A stretch of 9,656 bases of DNA from CAYYMD01 sp964480425 (GCA_964480425.1 CAYZPY010000097.1:1-9656), one strand, 5' to 3'; shown: positions 1 through 6,384, counted from the stretch's first letter. Numbers and translations: made by a program. Notes: a model not told the origin generated them from the sequence alone.

Positions 1-518
1 GCCGGGGAGTTGACCAGTATCATCCGCGTGCGGTCGGTTATCGCCTCGGCGAGCTTCTCGAAGTCCGGGCAGAAGTCCGGGTACGTGTCCACCGTTACGC
101 ACGTTCCCCCCGCCAGGTGCACCAGGTGCTTGTACATCACGAAGTACGGGTCCGTAAAGACCACCTCGTCGCCCGGATTTACCAGCGACAGCATGGCCAG
201 CACAAGCGCCCCGCTGACCCCGCAGGTTATAAGGTAAGGTCGCCCATCGGCGTCGGACCAACCGAACTCCTGTTCGCATTTCTTCGCCACCGCCGCGCGC
301 AACTCGGGGGCGCCCTGGGTCTGGGTGTATTTGTTCTGTCCGGCGCGGATGGCGTCGATCGCCCGACGCTTGACGTTGTCGGGAACGTCGAAGTCCGGCT
401 GCCCTATCGAGAGGTTCACAGGGTTTTCCAGACGCGCCGCAAGGTCGAAAACCTTACGTATGCCCGAGGCGTCCAGAAGACGCATCCGCTTGGCGATTGC
501 GTGTGCTTTGCGAATCAT
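1..518 (-). CDS. Class I/II PLP-dependent aminotransferase, N-terminal part (cut by left edge)
   Basis: About 172 codons of the N-terminal half are present; the protein continues beyond position 1 (family length is usually about 380-400 residues). Visible fold-type I landmarks are the substrate/PLP loop SIGQPDFDVP (about residues 37-46), KYTQTQGAPELRAAVA (63-78), the block NPGDEVVFTDPYFVMY (114-129) with the aromatic residues around PLP, and the start of the VNSP motif at the edge, which normally reads NSPNNPTG and supplies the PLP-binding Asn. The PLP-bound lysine would lie outside the window. Family enzymes transfer amino groups between an amino acid and a 2-oxo acid in the cytoplasm; the aspartate-aminotransferase-like subgroup fits best, but substrate cannot be read from this half. 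The start is the ATG at 518-516; no strong Shine-Dalgarno is seen upstream. It lies downstream of the small basic-type gene on the same strand, 160 bases away. Confidence 0.9.
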   Translation of the reverse strand, partial: MIRKAHAIAKRMRLLDASGIRKVFDLAARLENPVNLSIGQPDFDVPDNVKRRAIDAIRAGQNKYTQTQGAPELRAAVAKKCEQEFGWSDADGRPYLITCGVSGALVLAMLSLVNPGDEVVFTDPYFVMYKHLVHLAGGTCVTVDTYPDFCPDFEKLAEAITDRTRMILVNSP

Positions 519-559
519 GTTATCGCGGATTAATTATGAGAAGTTGTTTAGCGCCGCAA

Positions 560-574
560 GCGCACCTTGTGCGC
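560..574 (-). other. Small hairpin in aminotransferase leader
   Basis: GCGCAC and GTGCGC pair around a 3-base loop, 42 bases before the aminotransferase ATG. It would lie in the 5' leader of a minus-strand transcript. No T-run follows, so a terminator role is unlikely; any regulatory role is speculative. Confidence 0.25.
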
Positions 575-588
575 ACTGACAATGAACA

Positions 589-614
589 GCCCGCAGACAA
601 CTCTACCTGCGGGC
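589..614 (-). terminator. Possible terminator hairpin after the small basic-type gene
   Basis: GCCCGCAG (589-596) and CTGCGGGC (607-614) form a perfect 8-bp stem with a 10-base loop, 65 bases downstream of the minus-strand stop at 679. Read on the minus strand, the stem is followed by TGTTCATTG, which is T-rich but has no clean U-tract. It is the best end-of-operon signal between this gene and the aminotransferase, but it is not a canonical intrinsic terminator. Confidence 0.4.
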
Positions 615-678
615 CGTAAAATATATTCAATCGCCGCGGGGAACATAAGCACAAAATTCATGCGGTTCGCCCACGGAT

Positions 679-960
679 TTACTTGCTTTGTTTTTCGCCT
701 TCGGCGCCCGTTTCGCCCTGCTGCTCGCCGGCGGGCTGTTCGCCCTCGACGGCGGCTCCTTCGGCGGGCTCTTCGGCCTTCTTGGTCTTCGTGCCCGCCT
801 TGGACTGGTGGACCTTCAACTTGGGAAGACCCATCGGGCTGTCCGTCTCCGGGTCGAACTTGCCTTCCTCGATCAGCCGGGCTATCCGCTCGGAGCGGCT
901 CAGTACGCTGCGGTTGTGCATCAGTCCGCCGTGCGTCTTTAACGTAGGATCAAGTGACAT
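679..960 (-). CDS. Small basic-type protein of the PVC group, with acidic tail
   Basis: 93 residues. The first 50 (MSLDPTLKTHGG..., then NRSVLSRSERIARLIEEGKF and SPMGLPKLKV) match from memory the 'small basic protein' family of Planctomycetes, Verrucomicrobia and Chlamydiae (TIGR04137, as I recall it), whose role is not established; a nucleic-acid or ribosome-associated role is often guessed from its charge. The ATG at 960 is preferred: GGAG (971-968 on the minus strand) sits 7 bases upstream, and the product begins MSLDPTLK as in the family. A GTG at 963 gives one extra residue and is too close to the RBS. Residues 63-93 are rich in Glu, Gly, Gln and Ala, so the tail is acidic, unlike the basic name-giving family members, which are usually nearer 55-70 residues. 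It starts 33 bases after the membrane-protein gene at 994-1755, which implies cotranscription. Confidence 0.75.
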   Translation of the reverse strand: MSLDPTLKTHGGLMHNRSVLSRSERIARLIEEGKFDPETDSPMGLPKLKVHQSKAGTKTKKAEEPAEGAAVEGEQPAGEQQGETGAEGEKQSK

Positions 961-967
961 CACAAAA

Positions 968-971
968 CTCC
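968..971 (-). promoter_or_regulatory. RBS of the small basic-type gene
   Basis: GGAG on the minus strand, 7 bases before the ATG at 960. It decides the start in favour of 960 over the adjacent in-frame GTG at 963. Confidence 0.7.
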
Positions 972-993
972 GTTTGCTGTTTGTTTCTCGATG

Positions 994-1755
994 CTAATCC
1001 CTGTATTTTATGAACCAGGGGTCGAATTCGCCGTTGCGTCTCTGTCGGAAATCGTAATCTCCGTCGTATCTTTTTCCCATTTCTTCGATGGTTTTCGCGT
1101 GCTGCTGGGCGGTGGTGCTGTTGGGCGAATCGAACGGCGTCTTGGACCACACCAGCAGCTGCTTCTTGCCCGTCCGAGGGTCGGTGTACCTAACCACCGA
1201 CGCCGGCTCGCCGTTTCTCCGGCAGTATTTTACTATCTTGTGGGCTTCCTTTTCCAGTTCATCGTTGTCGCCCATCATGCCCTGGATGACCAGGTAGTAC
1301 TTTCCTTTTATCCGCTCGGCGCCCGGGGGGGTCTTTGTGGTTTTCTTTTCCTTTCCGCTGACGGCTACGCCGGGATTGTACGGCGCCTTCATGCCCGCCT
1401 GCTCGGCGGGACCTTCCGGGGCGGTGGTGCGCCCGATCCAGAACGCCACGACAAGCAGCACGATAAAGCCCACCGCGATGGCGGTGCAGCTTATGTAATC
1501 CAGCGACAGTCGCAGACGCCCGCCCTCGGTCGACACCGCCGGGGCGCTTAGGCGCGAAGCGGCCGGCATTTGTGTCCGCGTCGGCACCGACGGCGGGGCT
1601 TCATCCTCGCCGACCGGAGGCGATTGCTGCTGTTGCTGCTTGTCCCGGTCGGTCTTTCCCATCCACCCGGGAACGCCCAGACCCGTACTGGTGCGCCGCT
1701 CCTTGTTGCGGGTTATGACCTCGAACAGGGCGGCGGCATCTTTTTTCTTGCCCAC
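994..1755 (-). CDS. Single-pass membrane protein with SPOR-like C-terminal domain
   Basis: 253 residues, unrecognised as a named protein. Layout: a charged N-terminal segment opening GKKKDAAALFEVITRNKER, then GVPGWMGK (27-34); a Gln/Pro-rich linker with five consecutive Gln (40-44); one transmembrane helix at about 89-107 followed by Arg; a spacer of about 40 residues; and a C-terminal domain (about 150-230) with the pattern YYLVIQ ... A.KIVKYCRRNGEPASVVRY ... QLLVWSKTPFDS ... A...I..MGKRY. That alternation resembles SPOR-type folds, which bind denuded peptidoglycan, but this is by eye only. Cytoplasmic N-terminus and periplasmic C-terminus are inferred. The start is GTG at 1755, with AAGGAG 7 bases upstream; the open frame extends to 1857 but has no better start, and that extension crosses the promoter. 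It is the first gene of a probable operon with the small basic-type gene. Confidence 0.75.
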   Translation of the reverse strand: MGKKKDAAALFEVITRNKERRTSTGLGVPGWMGKTDRDKQQQQQSPPVGEDEAPPSVPTRTQMPAASRLSAPAVSTEGGRLRLSLDYISCTAIAVGFIVLLVVAFWIGRTTAPEGPAEQAGMKAPYNPGVAVSGKEKKTTKTPPGAERIKGKYYLVIQGMMGDNDELEKEAHKIVKYCRRNGEPASVVRYTDPRTGKKQLLVWSKTPFDSPNSTTAQQHAKTIEEMGKRYDGDYDFRQRRNGEFDPWFIKYRD

Positions 1756-1762
1756 GATAATG

Positions 1763-1768
1763 CTCCTT
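1763..1768 (-). promoter_or_regulatory. Strong RBS deciding a GTG start
   Basis: AAGGAG on the minus strand, 7 bases before the GTG at 1755-1753. It is the reason for choosing this start over the longer open frame. Confidence 0.7.
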
Positions 1769-1836
1769 GGCGGCGCCGGTAACCAACAACGTCCTGCGGA
1801 CTGCGCCACCGAAGTAATCCCCCCGTAAGCCGTGAT

Positions 1837-1865
1837 ATAATATATCCCAAGCGCCACGATGTCAA
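1837..1865 (-). promoter_or_regulatory. Near-consensus sigma-70 type promoter for the membrane/small basic operon
   Basis: On the minus strand TTGACA (1865-1860, six of six consensus bases) is followed by a 17-base spacer and TATTAT (1842-1837, five of six). The predicted transcript would start near 1830, giving a leader of about 75 bases before the GTG at 1755. The element stands out as an AT-rich patch in GC-rich DNA. Confidence 0.65.
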
Positions 1866-1909
1866 GATCGCTTTGGGCGCCGCCGGCGCGATAATGTTTG
1901 CCCCGGGCT

Positions 1910-1938
1910 TTGTGCCGCCGGCGGCGAGGTGATAGAAT
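1910..1938 (+). promoter_or_regulatory. Weak candidate promoter for xylA
   Basis: TTGTGC (1910-1915), a 17-base spacer, then TAGAAT (1933-1938). The -10 box matches five of six consensus bases, the -35 box only three. It is 55 bases before the xylA ATG and diverges from the stronger minus-strand promoter. No clear operator repeat for a xylose repressor was found in the 237-base spacer. Confidence 0.35.
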
Positions 1939-1992
1939 TCATCGGACCGGATTTCATTAACAAGCGTTTTGGGCACTAAAGGAGAGACGATT

Positions 1993-3309
1993 ATGACCGA
2001 ATATTTCGAAGGCATCGGAAAAATCGAGTACGAGGGGCCCGACTCCAAAAATCCCCTGGCGTTCAAGCATTACAATCGCGACGAGGTCGTGGCCTCAAAG
2101 ACCATTGCCGAGCACCTGCGGTTCTCGGTGGCATACTGGCACGCCTTCTGCAACGGCGGGTCGGACCCCTTCGGCGCCGATACGCGGATCATGCCCTGGA
2201 ACGACGCGCGTGACCCCCTCGCCGCCGCCGTCCAGCGCGCAGAGGCGTGCTTCGAGTTCTGCGAAAAACTCTCCCTGGATTTCTACTGCTTCCACGATCG
2301 CGACGCCGCGCCCGAGGGCGACACGCTGACCGAGACGAACCGCAACCTCGACGAGATCGCAAAGGTCCTTTCCGACCAGCAGGATCGCACCGGCGTCAAA
2401 CTGCTGTGGGGCACGGCCAACCTGTTCTCCAATCCGCGCTACATGCACGGGGCAGGCACCAGCCCCAACGCCGACGTTTTCGCCTACGCCGCCGCTCAGG
2501 TGGCAAAGGCCATGGAAATCACCAGCGAACTCGGCGGTGGCGGGTACACGCTGTGGGGCGGGCGCGAGGGATACAAGTCGCTGCTGAACACCGACATGGC
2601 GCGCGAGATGGACAACCTCGCCCGCCTGCTTCAGATGGTGGTTGACTACAAGAAGGAAATCGGCTTCGAAGGACAGTTATACATCGAGCCCAAGCCCAAG
2701 GAGCCCACCAAGCACCAGTACGACTTCGACGCCGCTGCCTGCCACGCGTTCCTCCAGAAATATGGCCTCGACGAGCACTTCAAACTGAACATCGAGGCCA
2801 ACCACGCCACGCTGGCGGGGCACACCTTCGCCCACGAGCTGACCTACGCCGCTATTAACGGGCTGCTGGGCTCGGTCGACGCAAATCGCGGCGACCTGCT
2901 GCTGGGCTGGGACACCGACCAGTTCCCCACCGACATTTACGACACCACGCTGGCCATGCTTACCATCCTCGATGCCGGGGGCTTCACCACCGGCGGGTTG
3001 AACTTCGACGCGCACGTGCACCGCGAGAGCTTCGAGCCACAGGACCTCTTTTACGCCCACATCGGCGCCATGGACGCCTTCGCCCGCGGGCTCAAGATCG
3101 CCACCGCCATCCGCGCCGACGGCGTGCTGGAGGATTTCGTCCACCAGCGCTACGCCTCCTGGCGCCAGGGCATCGGCGCCGATATCGAGGCCGGGCACGT
3201 AACCCTCGGCGGACTCAAAAAATATATGGTCGAAAAAGGTAATCCGGACGATAACGAATCAGGACGACTCGAAATGCTCGAGAACATTATCAACGAATAT
3301 ATTCGTTAA
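1993..3309 (+). CDS. xylA: Xylose isomerase
   Basis: 438 residues, the length of the larger (class II, E. coli-like) xylose isomerases. It interconverts D-xylose and D-xylulose with divalent metals in a cytoplasmic TIM-barrel tetramer; many family members also act on D-glucose/D-fructose. All key residues are visible: His101 and Asp104 (FHDRD), Trp188 (TLWGGREGY), Glu232 and Lys234 (IEPKPKEP), Glu268 and His271 (IEANHATLAGH), Asp296 (DANRGD), Asp307 and Asp309 (GWDTDQFP) and Asp339 (NFDAHVHR), with numbering like that of the E. coli enzyme. The ATG at 1993 is preceded by AAAGGAGAG with an 8-base gap from GGAG; an upstream in-frame TTG at 1969 has no such support. No xylulokinase, transporter or regulator gene is beside it, so it may act alone in sugar catabolism here. 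Divergent from the operon to its left. Confidence 0.97.
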   Translation: MTEYFEGIGKIEYEGPDSKNPLAFKHYNRDEVVASKTIAEHLRFSVAYWHAFCNGGSDPFGADTRIMPWNDARDPLAAAVQRAEACFEFCEKLSLDFYCFHDRDAAPEGDTLTETNRNLDEIAKVLSDQQDRTGVKLLWGTANLFSNPRYMHGAGTSPNADVFAYAAAQVAKAMEITSELGGGGYTLWGGREGYKSLLNTDMAREMDNLARLLQMVVDYKKEIGFEGQLYIEPKPKEPTKHQYDFDAAACHAFLQKYGLDEHFKLNIEANHATLAGHTFAHELTYAAINGLLGSVDANRGDLLLGWDTDQFPTDIYDTTLAMLTILDAGGFTTGGLNFDAHVHRESFEPQDLFYAHIGAMDAFARGLKIATAIRADGVLEDFVHQRYASWRQGIGADIEAGHVTLGGLKKYMVEKGNPDDNESGRLEMLENIINEYIR

Positions 3310-3319
3310 AAAAACAGGC

Positions 3320-3335
3320 CCGCCAATCGTGGCGG
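3320..3335 (-). terminator. Hairpin after xylA with a T-run only on the minus strand
   Basis: CCGCCA and TGGCGG pair around a 4-base loop, 10 bases after the xylA stop. On the plus strand As flank it on both sides. Read leftward, the stem is followed after five bases by seven Ts (3314-3308). It could block antisense transcription into xylA, but the five-base gap makes it non-canonical. Confidence 0.3.
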
Positions 3336-3336
3336 A

Positions 3337-3355
3337 AAAAGGGATTGTCCCTTTT
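3337..3355 (+). terminator. Symmetric hairpin with A-tract/T-tract, possible terminator or attenuator
   Basis: AAAAGGGA and TCCCTTTT form a perfect 8-bp inverted repeat with a TTG loop, ending in four Ts. It lies between xylA and the RBS of the next gene (GGAG at 3363). It could end the xylA transcript or partly limit readthrough; its T-tract pairs with the A-tract, so its strength is uncertain. Confidence 0.4.
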
Positions 3356-3372
3356 AAAATGTGGAGAAAAAC

Positions 3373-4158
3373 ATGGATAAAAACGCACTTCTGTCCCGAC
3401 TGGGTTCGATGGTGTCGCTGCCGGTGGCCCTTCTGCTGGTGATTTTCTTCTTCCTGCCCTGGCTGGAGATCAACTGCGCCGGGATGGGCAAAATTGGCAC
3501 CTCCTCGGGTCTGCAAATTACCACAGGCAACATGACAAGCAATTTGCCCGAAAATATGGGCCAACAGGGAAAGGGCGTCAATGTCGAGAAGAAAGACCCC
3601 GGCGAGGATATCAACGCACGCCCCTGGGCGATACTGGGTCTGATTGTTCCCATCGGCATACTCGCCGTGGCCGGCGCCAGTCTTGCCGGCAAACTGACCG
3701 CCGCCAACTCCGGCGGCATAATCGCTGTCATGGCGCTGGTGGGACTATTGGTGATGATATTGGCCGCGAATATAAATTACGTGGATGACATGATCGAAGC
3801 CCAGAAAGACAAGCAGGAGCAGCAGTCCGCCGGCGCAAACTCCGCCATGCAGGCGAACATGCAAAAGCAGATGGAAGATCAGATGAAACAGGCGATGAAG
3901 ACCGAAGGCACGGGCATACTGTGGACCAGTATCGTGTTTTACGCGCTGCTGTTTCTGGCCGGGCTTGCCAATCCGCTGATTGCAAAGAACCTGCCCGCAA
4001 GCGCCCGCCTGCAAAAGTTCACGTCGCGCGCCGACGCGCCGCAGGAGGGACAGAAATCCCCGCCTCCACCCCAGCCCGAGCAGGAACCCCCACAGATAGG
4101 ACCGGAAATATCTCCGCCGACGGAGCGGAAGCAACAGCCGCCGGACGAGCAGCCGTAG
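3373..4158 (+). CDS. Four-helix membrane protein of unknown function with proline-rich tail
   Basis: 261 residues, not recognised. Hydrophobic segments by eye: about 14-32 (ending FFFLPWLEINC), 85-104, 114-133 and 183-202. Between helices 1 and 2 lies a polar loop (about 33-83) rich in Gly, Asn, Met and Thr with two Cys-free stretches; one Cys (35) sits just after helix 1. Between helices 3 and 4 is a Met/Gln-rich amphipathic stretch (about 140-178) that looks helical. After helix 4 the tail (about 220-261) is dominated by Pro, Gln and Glu and is probably disordered. The first helix ending in PWL and followed by a polar loop resembles many uncharacterised bacterial membrane proteins, and no enzyme motif is visible. 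The ATG at 3373 is chosen because GGAG lies 6 bases upstream (3363-3366); a GTG at 3361 would overlap this RBS. It follows xylA by 63 bases and is ended by a strong terminator at 4183. Confidence 0.75.
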   Translation: MDKNALLSRLGSMVSLPVALLLVIFFFLPWLEINCAGMGKIGTSSGLQITTGNMTSNLPENMGQQGKGVNVEKKDPGEDINARPWAILGLIVPIGILAVAGASLAGKLTAANSGGIIAVMALVGLLVMILAANINYVDDMIEAQKDKQEQQSAGANSAMQANMQKQMEDQMKQAMKTEGTGILWTSIVFYALLFLAGLANPLIAKNLPASARLQKFTSRADAPQEGQKSPPPPQPEQEPPQIGPEISPPTERKQQPPDEQP

Positions 4159-4182
4159 GGCAGGCGGACACACCAAACTCAG

Positions 4183-4212
4183 GTCGGCGGCGTTCCTGCG
4201 CCGCCGACTTTT
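4183..4212 (+). terminator. Strong rho-independent terminator
   Basis: GTCGGCGGCG and CGCCGCCGAC form a perfect 10-bp stem with a 6-base loop, immediately followed by TTTT (4209-4212). It starts 24 bases after the stop of the membrane-protein gene. This is the clearest intrinsic terminator in the window, although its U-tract is short. Confidence 0.7.
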
Positions 4213-4252
4213 ACGATGGCGAGTTCTACGCGGCGGCGCCGGAACGCCGCCG
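4185..4252. repeat. Pair of palindromic elements in inverted orientation
   Basis: Positions 4185-4206 and 4231-4252 are each 22-base palindromic hairpins with CGGCGGCG/CGCCGCCG arms. The second equals the reverse complement of the first at 21 of 22 bases, including the 6-base loop. They are 24 bases apart, so each can fold alone or the two can pair with each other. The layout is like paired REP elements in other bacteria. Confidence 0.6.
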
Positions 4253-4253
4253 C
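4230..4253. other. Second GC hairpin of the pair
   Basis: GCGGCGGCG and CGCCGCCGC pair (9 bp) around the loop CCGGAA. No T-run follows on the plus strand, so alone it is not a canonical terminator for either direction. Confidence 0.45.
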
Positions 4254-4325
4254 GCCATTCTCGGATAATCAACAAACCCGAAGTCTGCTGCCTGAAATCT
4301 GAAGCCATTGTTGTAAAATGAACAT

Positions 4326-4332
4326 GGAAAGG
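4326..4332 (+). promoter_or_regulatory. RBS deciding the polX start
   Basis: GGAAAGG, 6 bases before the ATG at 4339. The two upstream in-frame ATGs (4318, 4324) have nothing comparable. Confidence 0.5.
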
Positions 4333-4338
4333 CGCCTT

Positions 4339-6099
4339 ATGAAGAACGCCGAACTCGCAAAGATATTTTCCGAGATAGCCGACCTGCTGGAGATACAGGA
4401 CGCCAACCGGTTCCGCGTGAACTCCTACCGCAACGCCGCCCGCGCCATGGAGGACCTGTCCGAGCCGATAGAAGACCTCGCCGAGCGGGGCGAACTGGAC
4501 GACATTCAGGGTGTGGGCAAGTCCACGGCCGAGAAGATCCGCGAATACCTCGACAGCGGCAAAATCACACGCCACGAGGAACTCAAGAAACAGGTCCCGG
4601 CGAAACTGACGGAACTGCTGGAAGTGCCCGGCATGGGTCCGAAGATAGCCGCCAAGTTGTGGCACGAGGCGGATATCAAGTCGCTGGCCCAGTTGCGAAA
4701 GACGCTTGAGAAGTCGCCGGAGAAAATCTCCTCGCTGCAAGGCCTGGGCGAGAAAAAGGTTACGCAGATCAAGGAGTCGCTGGGCTTCATGGCGGCGTCG
4801 GAGCGGCGCGTGCGCCTGGGCGAGGCGGACATGGTGGTGAGGGAATTGAAATCGGCGGTGGAAAATATTAAGGGCGTGGCGCGCGTCGCCGCGGCAGGCA
4901 GTTACCGCCGCGGGCGGGAGACCGTCGGCGACCTGGACCTGCTGTGCCAGGCGCGCCGGTCCCACGGCGAGCGGATAATCAAACAGTTCACCGGTGCCGA
5001 TAACGTCAAGCGCGTCATCGCCGGAGGAAAAACCAAGGGCAGCGTGGTGGTCAGCTCCGAGTTGAGCGGGCTTCGCAAGCGCAAGACCGTCGAGCTCCAG
5101 GCCGACCTTCGCGTGGTTCCGGCGGCCAGTTTCGGGGCGGCGCTGGCGTACTTCACCGGCTCAAAAGCGCACAACGTCCGCCTGCGCGAGATCGCCGTGC
5201 GCGCGGGTCTGAAACTCAACGAGTACGGGCTGTTCAAGGGCAAAAAACGCATCGCCGGACGGACCGAGGAGGAGATTTACGAGAAGCTCGGGTTACAGTT
5301 CGTCCCCCCGGAGCTGCGCGAGGATCGCGGGGAGGTCAAGGCGGCCGCCGAAGACAAACTACCCGACCTCATCGAACAAGACGACATACGCGGCGACCTG
5401 CACGTGCACACCGACGCCTCCGACGGGACCAACACCATCGAGGAGATGGCCGACGCCGCAAAAAAGCGCGGGTACGATTACCTTGGAATCTGCGACCATT
5501 CCCAGTCGCAGGTCCAGGCCAACGGACTGAACCCCGACCGCCTGGCCGAACACGCCGACGCCGTCCGCCGGGCGTCGGGTAAGATAAAGGGCGTCACGCT
5601 GCTGGCGGGCGTTGAGGTGGACATATTCAAGGACGGCTCGCTGGACCTTGACGACGAGGTGCTGGCGCGCCTGGACTTCGTGACGGCATCGTGCCACTCG
5701 GCGCTTTCGATGGGGCGCGACGAGGCAACAAAAAGGATAATCCGCGCCATAGAGAACCCGCACGTTGACTGCATCGGTCATCCGTCGGGACGGCTGATAA
5801 ACTCGCGTGCGGGCATGGAACTTGACATCGAAAGAATAGCCCGCGCCGCGGCCGAAAACGACACCGCCCTTGAGATAAATGCGCATTACCTCCGCCTGGA
5901 CCTGCGCGACACGCACGTACGGGCGGCCATCGACGCCGGGGCCAAACTGGCCGTCAACACCGACGCACACAGCGCCGACGAGTTGAACCTGATGCGCTTC
6001 GGCGTGATAACCGCGCGTCGCGGATGGGCCTCGGCCGCCGATGTGATTAATACCTACACAACCAAGAAGTTGAAGAACTGGCTGATGGACAAAAGATGA
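4339..6099 (+). CDS. polX: DNA polymerase/3'-5' exonuclease PolX
   Basis: 586 residues, typical for bacterial PolX (about 570-580). Order: an N-terminal HhH region with helix-hairpin-helix motifs near 56-67 (IQGVGKSTAEKI), 96-108 (VPGMGPKIAAKLW) and 133-144 (LQGLGEKKVTQI); a polymerase beta-type palm with GSYRRGRETVGDLDLL (187-202; metal ligands Asp198 and Asp200) and the third carboxylate Asp256; the YFTGSKAHN nucleotide-binding motif (272-280 region); and a C-terminal PHP domain (about 350-586). PHP ligands are visible: His355 and His357 (DLHVHTDASDG), His387 (CDHS), Glu426 (GVEVDI), His453 (SCHS), His481 (GHPSGR), Asp542 and His544 (NTDAHS). Family members fill short gaps in repair and remove 3' ends through the PHP domain. 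The ATG at 4339 gives the family-like start MKNAELAKIFSEIADLLE, with GGAAAGG 6 bases upstream; ATGs at 4318 and 4324 are possible but lack an RBS. Monocistronic, placed after a terminator. Confidence 0.96.
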   Translation: MKNAELAKIFSEIADLLEIQDANRFRVNSYRNAARAMEDLSEPIEDLAERGELDDIQGVGKSTAEKIREYLDSGKITRHEELKKQVPAKLTELLEVPGMGPKIAAKLWHEADIKSLAQLRKTLEKSPEKISSLQGLGEKKVTQIKESLGFMAASERRVRLGEADMVVRELKSAVENIKGVARVAAAGSYRRGRETVGDLDLLCQARRSHGERIIKQFTGADNVKRVIAGGKTKGSVVVSSELSGLRKRKTVELQADLRVVPAASFGAALAYFTGSKAHNVRLREIAVRAGLKLNEYGLFKGKKRIAGRTEEEIYEKLGLQFVPPELREDRGEVKAAAEDKLPDLIEQDDIRGDLHVHTDASDGTNTIEEMADAAKKRGYDYLGICDHSQSQVQANGLNPDRLAEHADAVRRASGKIKGVTLLAGVEVDIFKDGSLDLDDEVLARLDFVTASCHSALSMGRDEATKRIIRAIENPHVDCIGHPSGRLINSRAGMELDIERIARAAAENDTALEINAHYLRLDLRDTHVRAAIDAGAKLAVNTDAHSADELNLMRFGVITARRGWASAADVINTYTTKKLKNWLMDKR

Positions 6100-6118
6100 A
6101 ATCTTAAAACAGCAGGGT

Positions 6119-6135
6119 GTGCAACTTGCTTGCAC
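6119..6135. repeat. Small palindrome sharing 13 bases, inverted, with 7006-7018
   Basis: GTGCAA and TTGCAC pair around CTTGC. The 13 bases at 6123-6135 recur exactly, inverted, at 7006-7018, so the two copies flank the zinc-ribbon gene. A 13-base match of this kind can occur by chance in a window this size. Confidence 0.4.
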
Positions 6136-6240
6136 ATTGACTTCGATAAGCCGCGAATCCCGGCGCGCCGCAACGAAGGCGGATTGGAAATTATTTTCAG
6201 CGGGCGCCCATACCTGCGCAAGGTCAAAGGTCCGGGTCGG

Positions 6241-6255
6241 GACCGGCGGCCGGTC
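6241..6255. repeat. 15-base GC palindrome
   Basis: GACCGGC-G-GCCGGTC is perfectly symmetric around one central base. It is followed at 6260-6269 by a second perfect palindrome, GGATGCATCC. They may be dyad protein sites or remnants of a palindromic repeat; no nearby promoter clarifies the role. Confidence 0.35.
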
Positions 6256-6286
6256 GGGCGGATGCATCCACATCGCACGCGTTCTG

Positions 6287-6384
6287 ATATTTGGGGATTT
6301 GGGAATTTGGGGATTGGAATTTCACAGTCATTCGATATTCGTTATTGATTCGACATTCGAACTTCGCAATTCGTGAATTTTCGT
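6287..6384. repeat. Low-complexity intergenic repeat tract
   Basis: The first part (6287-6322) is built of near-repeats of TTTGGGGA and TTTGGGAA with G-runs at 6293, 6301 and 6309. The second part (6330-6384) repeats ATTCG-like units: attcgat, attcgtt, attcgac, attcgaa, aattcgt. The tract is much more AT-rich than its surroundings. Similar tracts occur as dispersed intergenic sequence in some bacteria, which is a recollection and not tested here. Confidence 0.5.

Noticed and set aside
2677..3198. Antisense open frame within xylA
   Set aside because: It is the mirror of a highly conserved enzyme, and the Val/Gly-rich translation has no family signature.
3745..4965. Long open frame on the minus strand opposite the membrane-protein gene and the start of polX
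   Set aside because: It overlaps two well-supported plus-strand genes and a terminator, has a repetitive Arg/Leu-rich translation without motifs, and lacks an RBS. Long antisense frames are common in GC-rich DNA.
5359..6273. Antisense open frame across the PHP domain of polX
   Set aside because: It is opposite conserved metal-binding motifs and has no RBS or recognisable domain.
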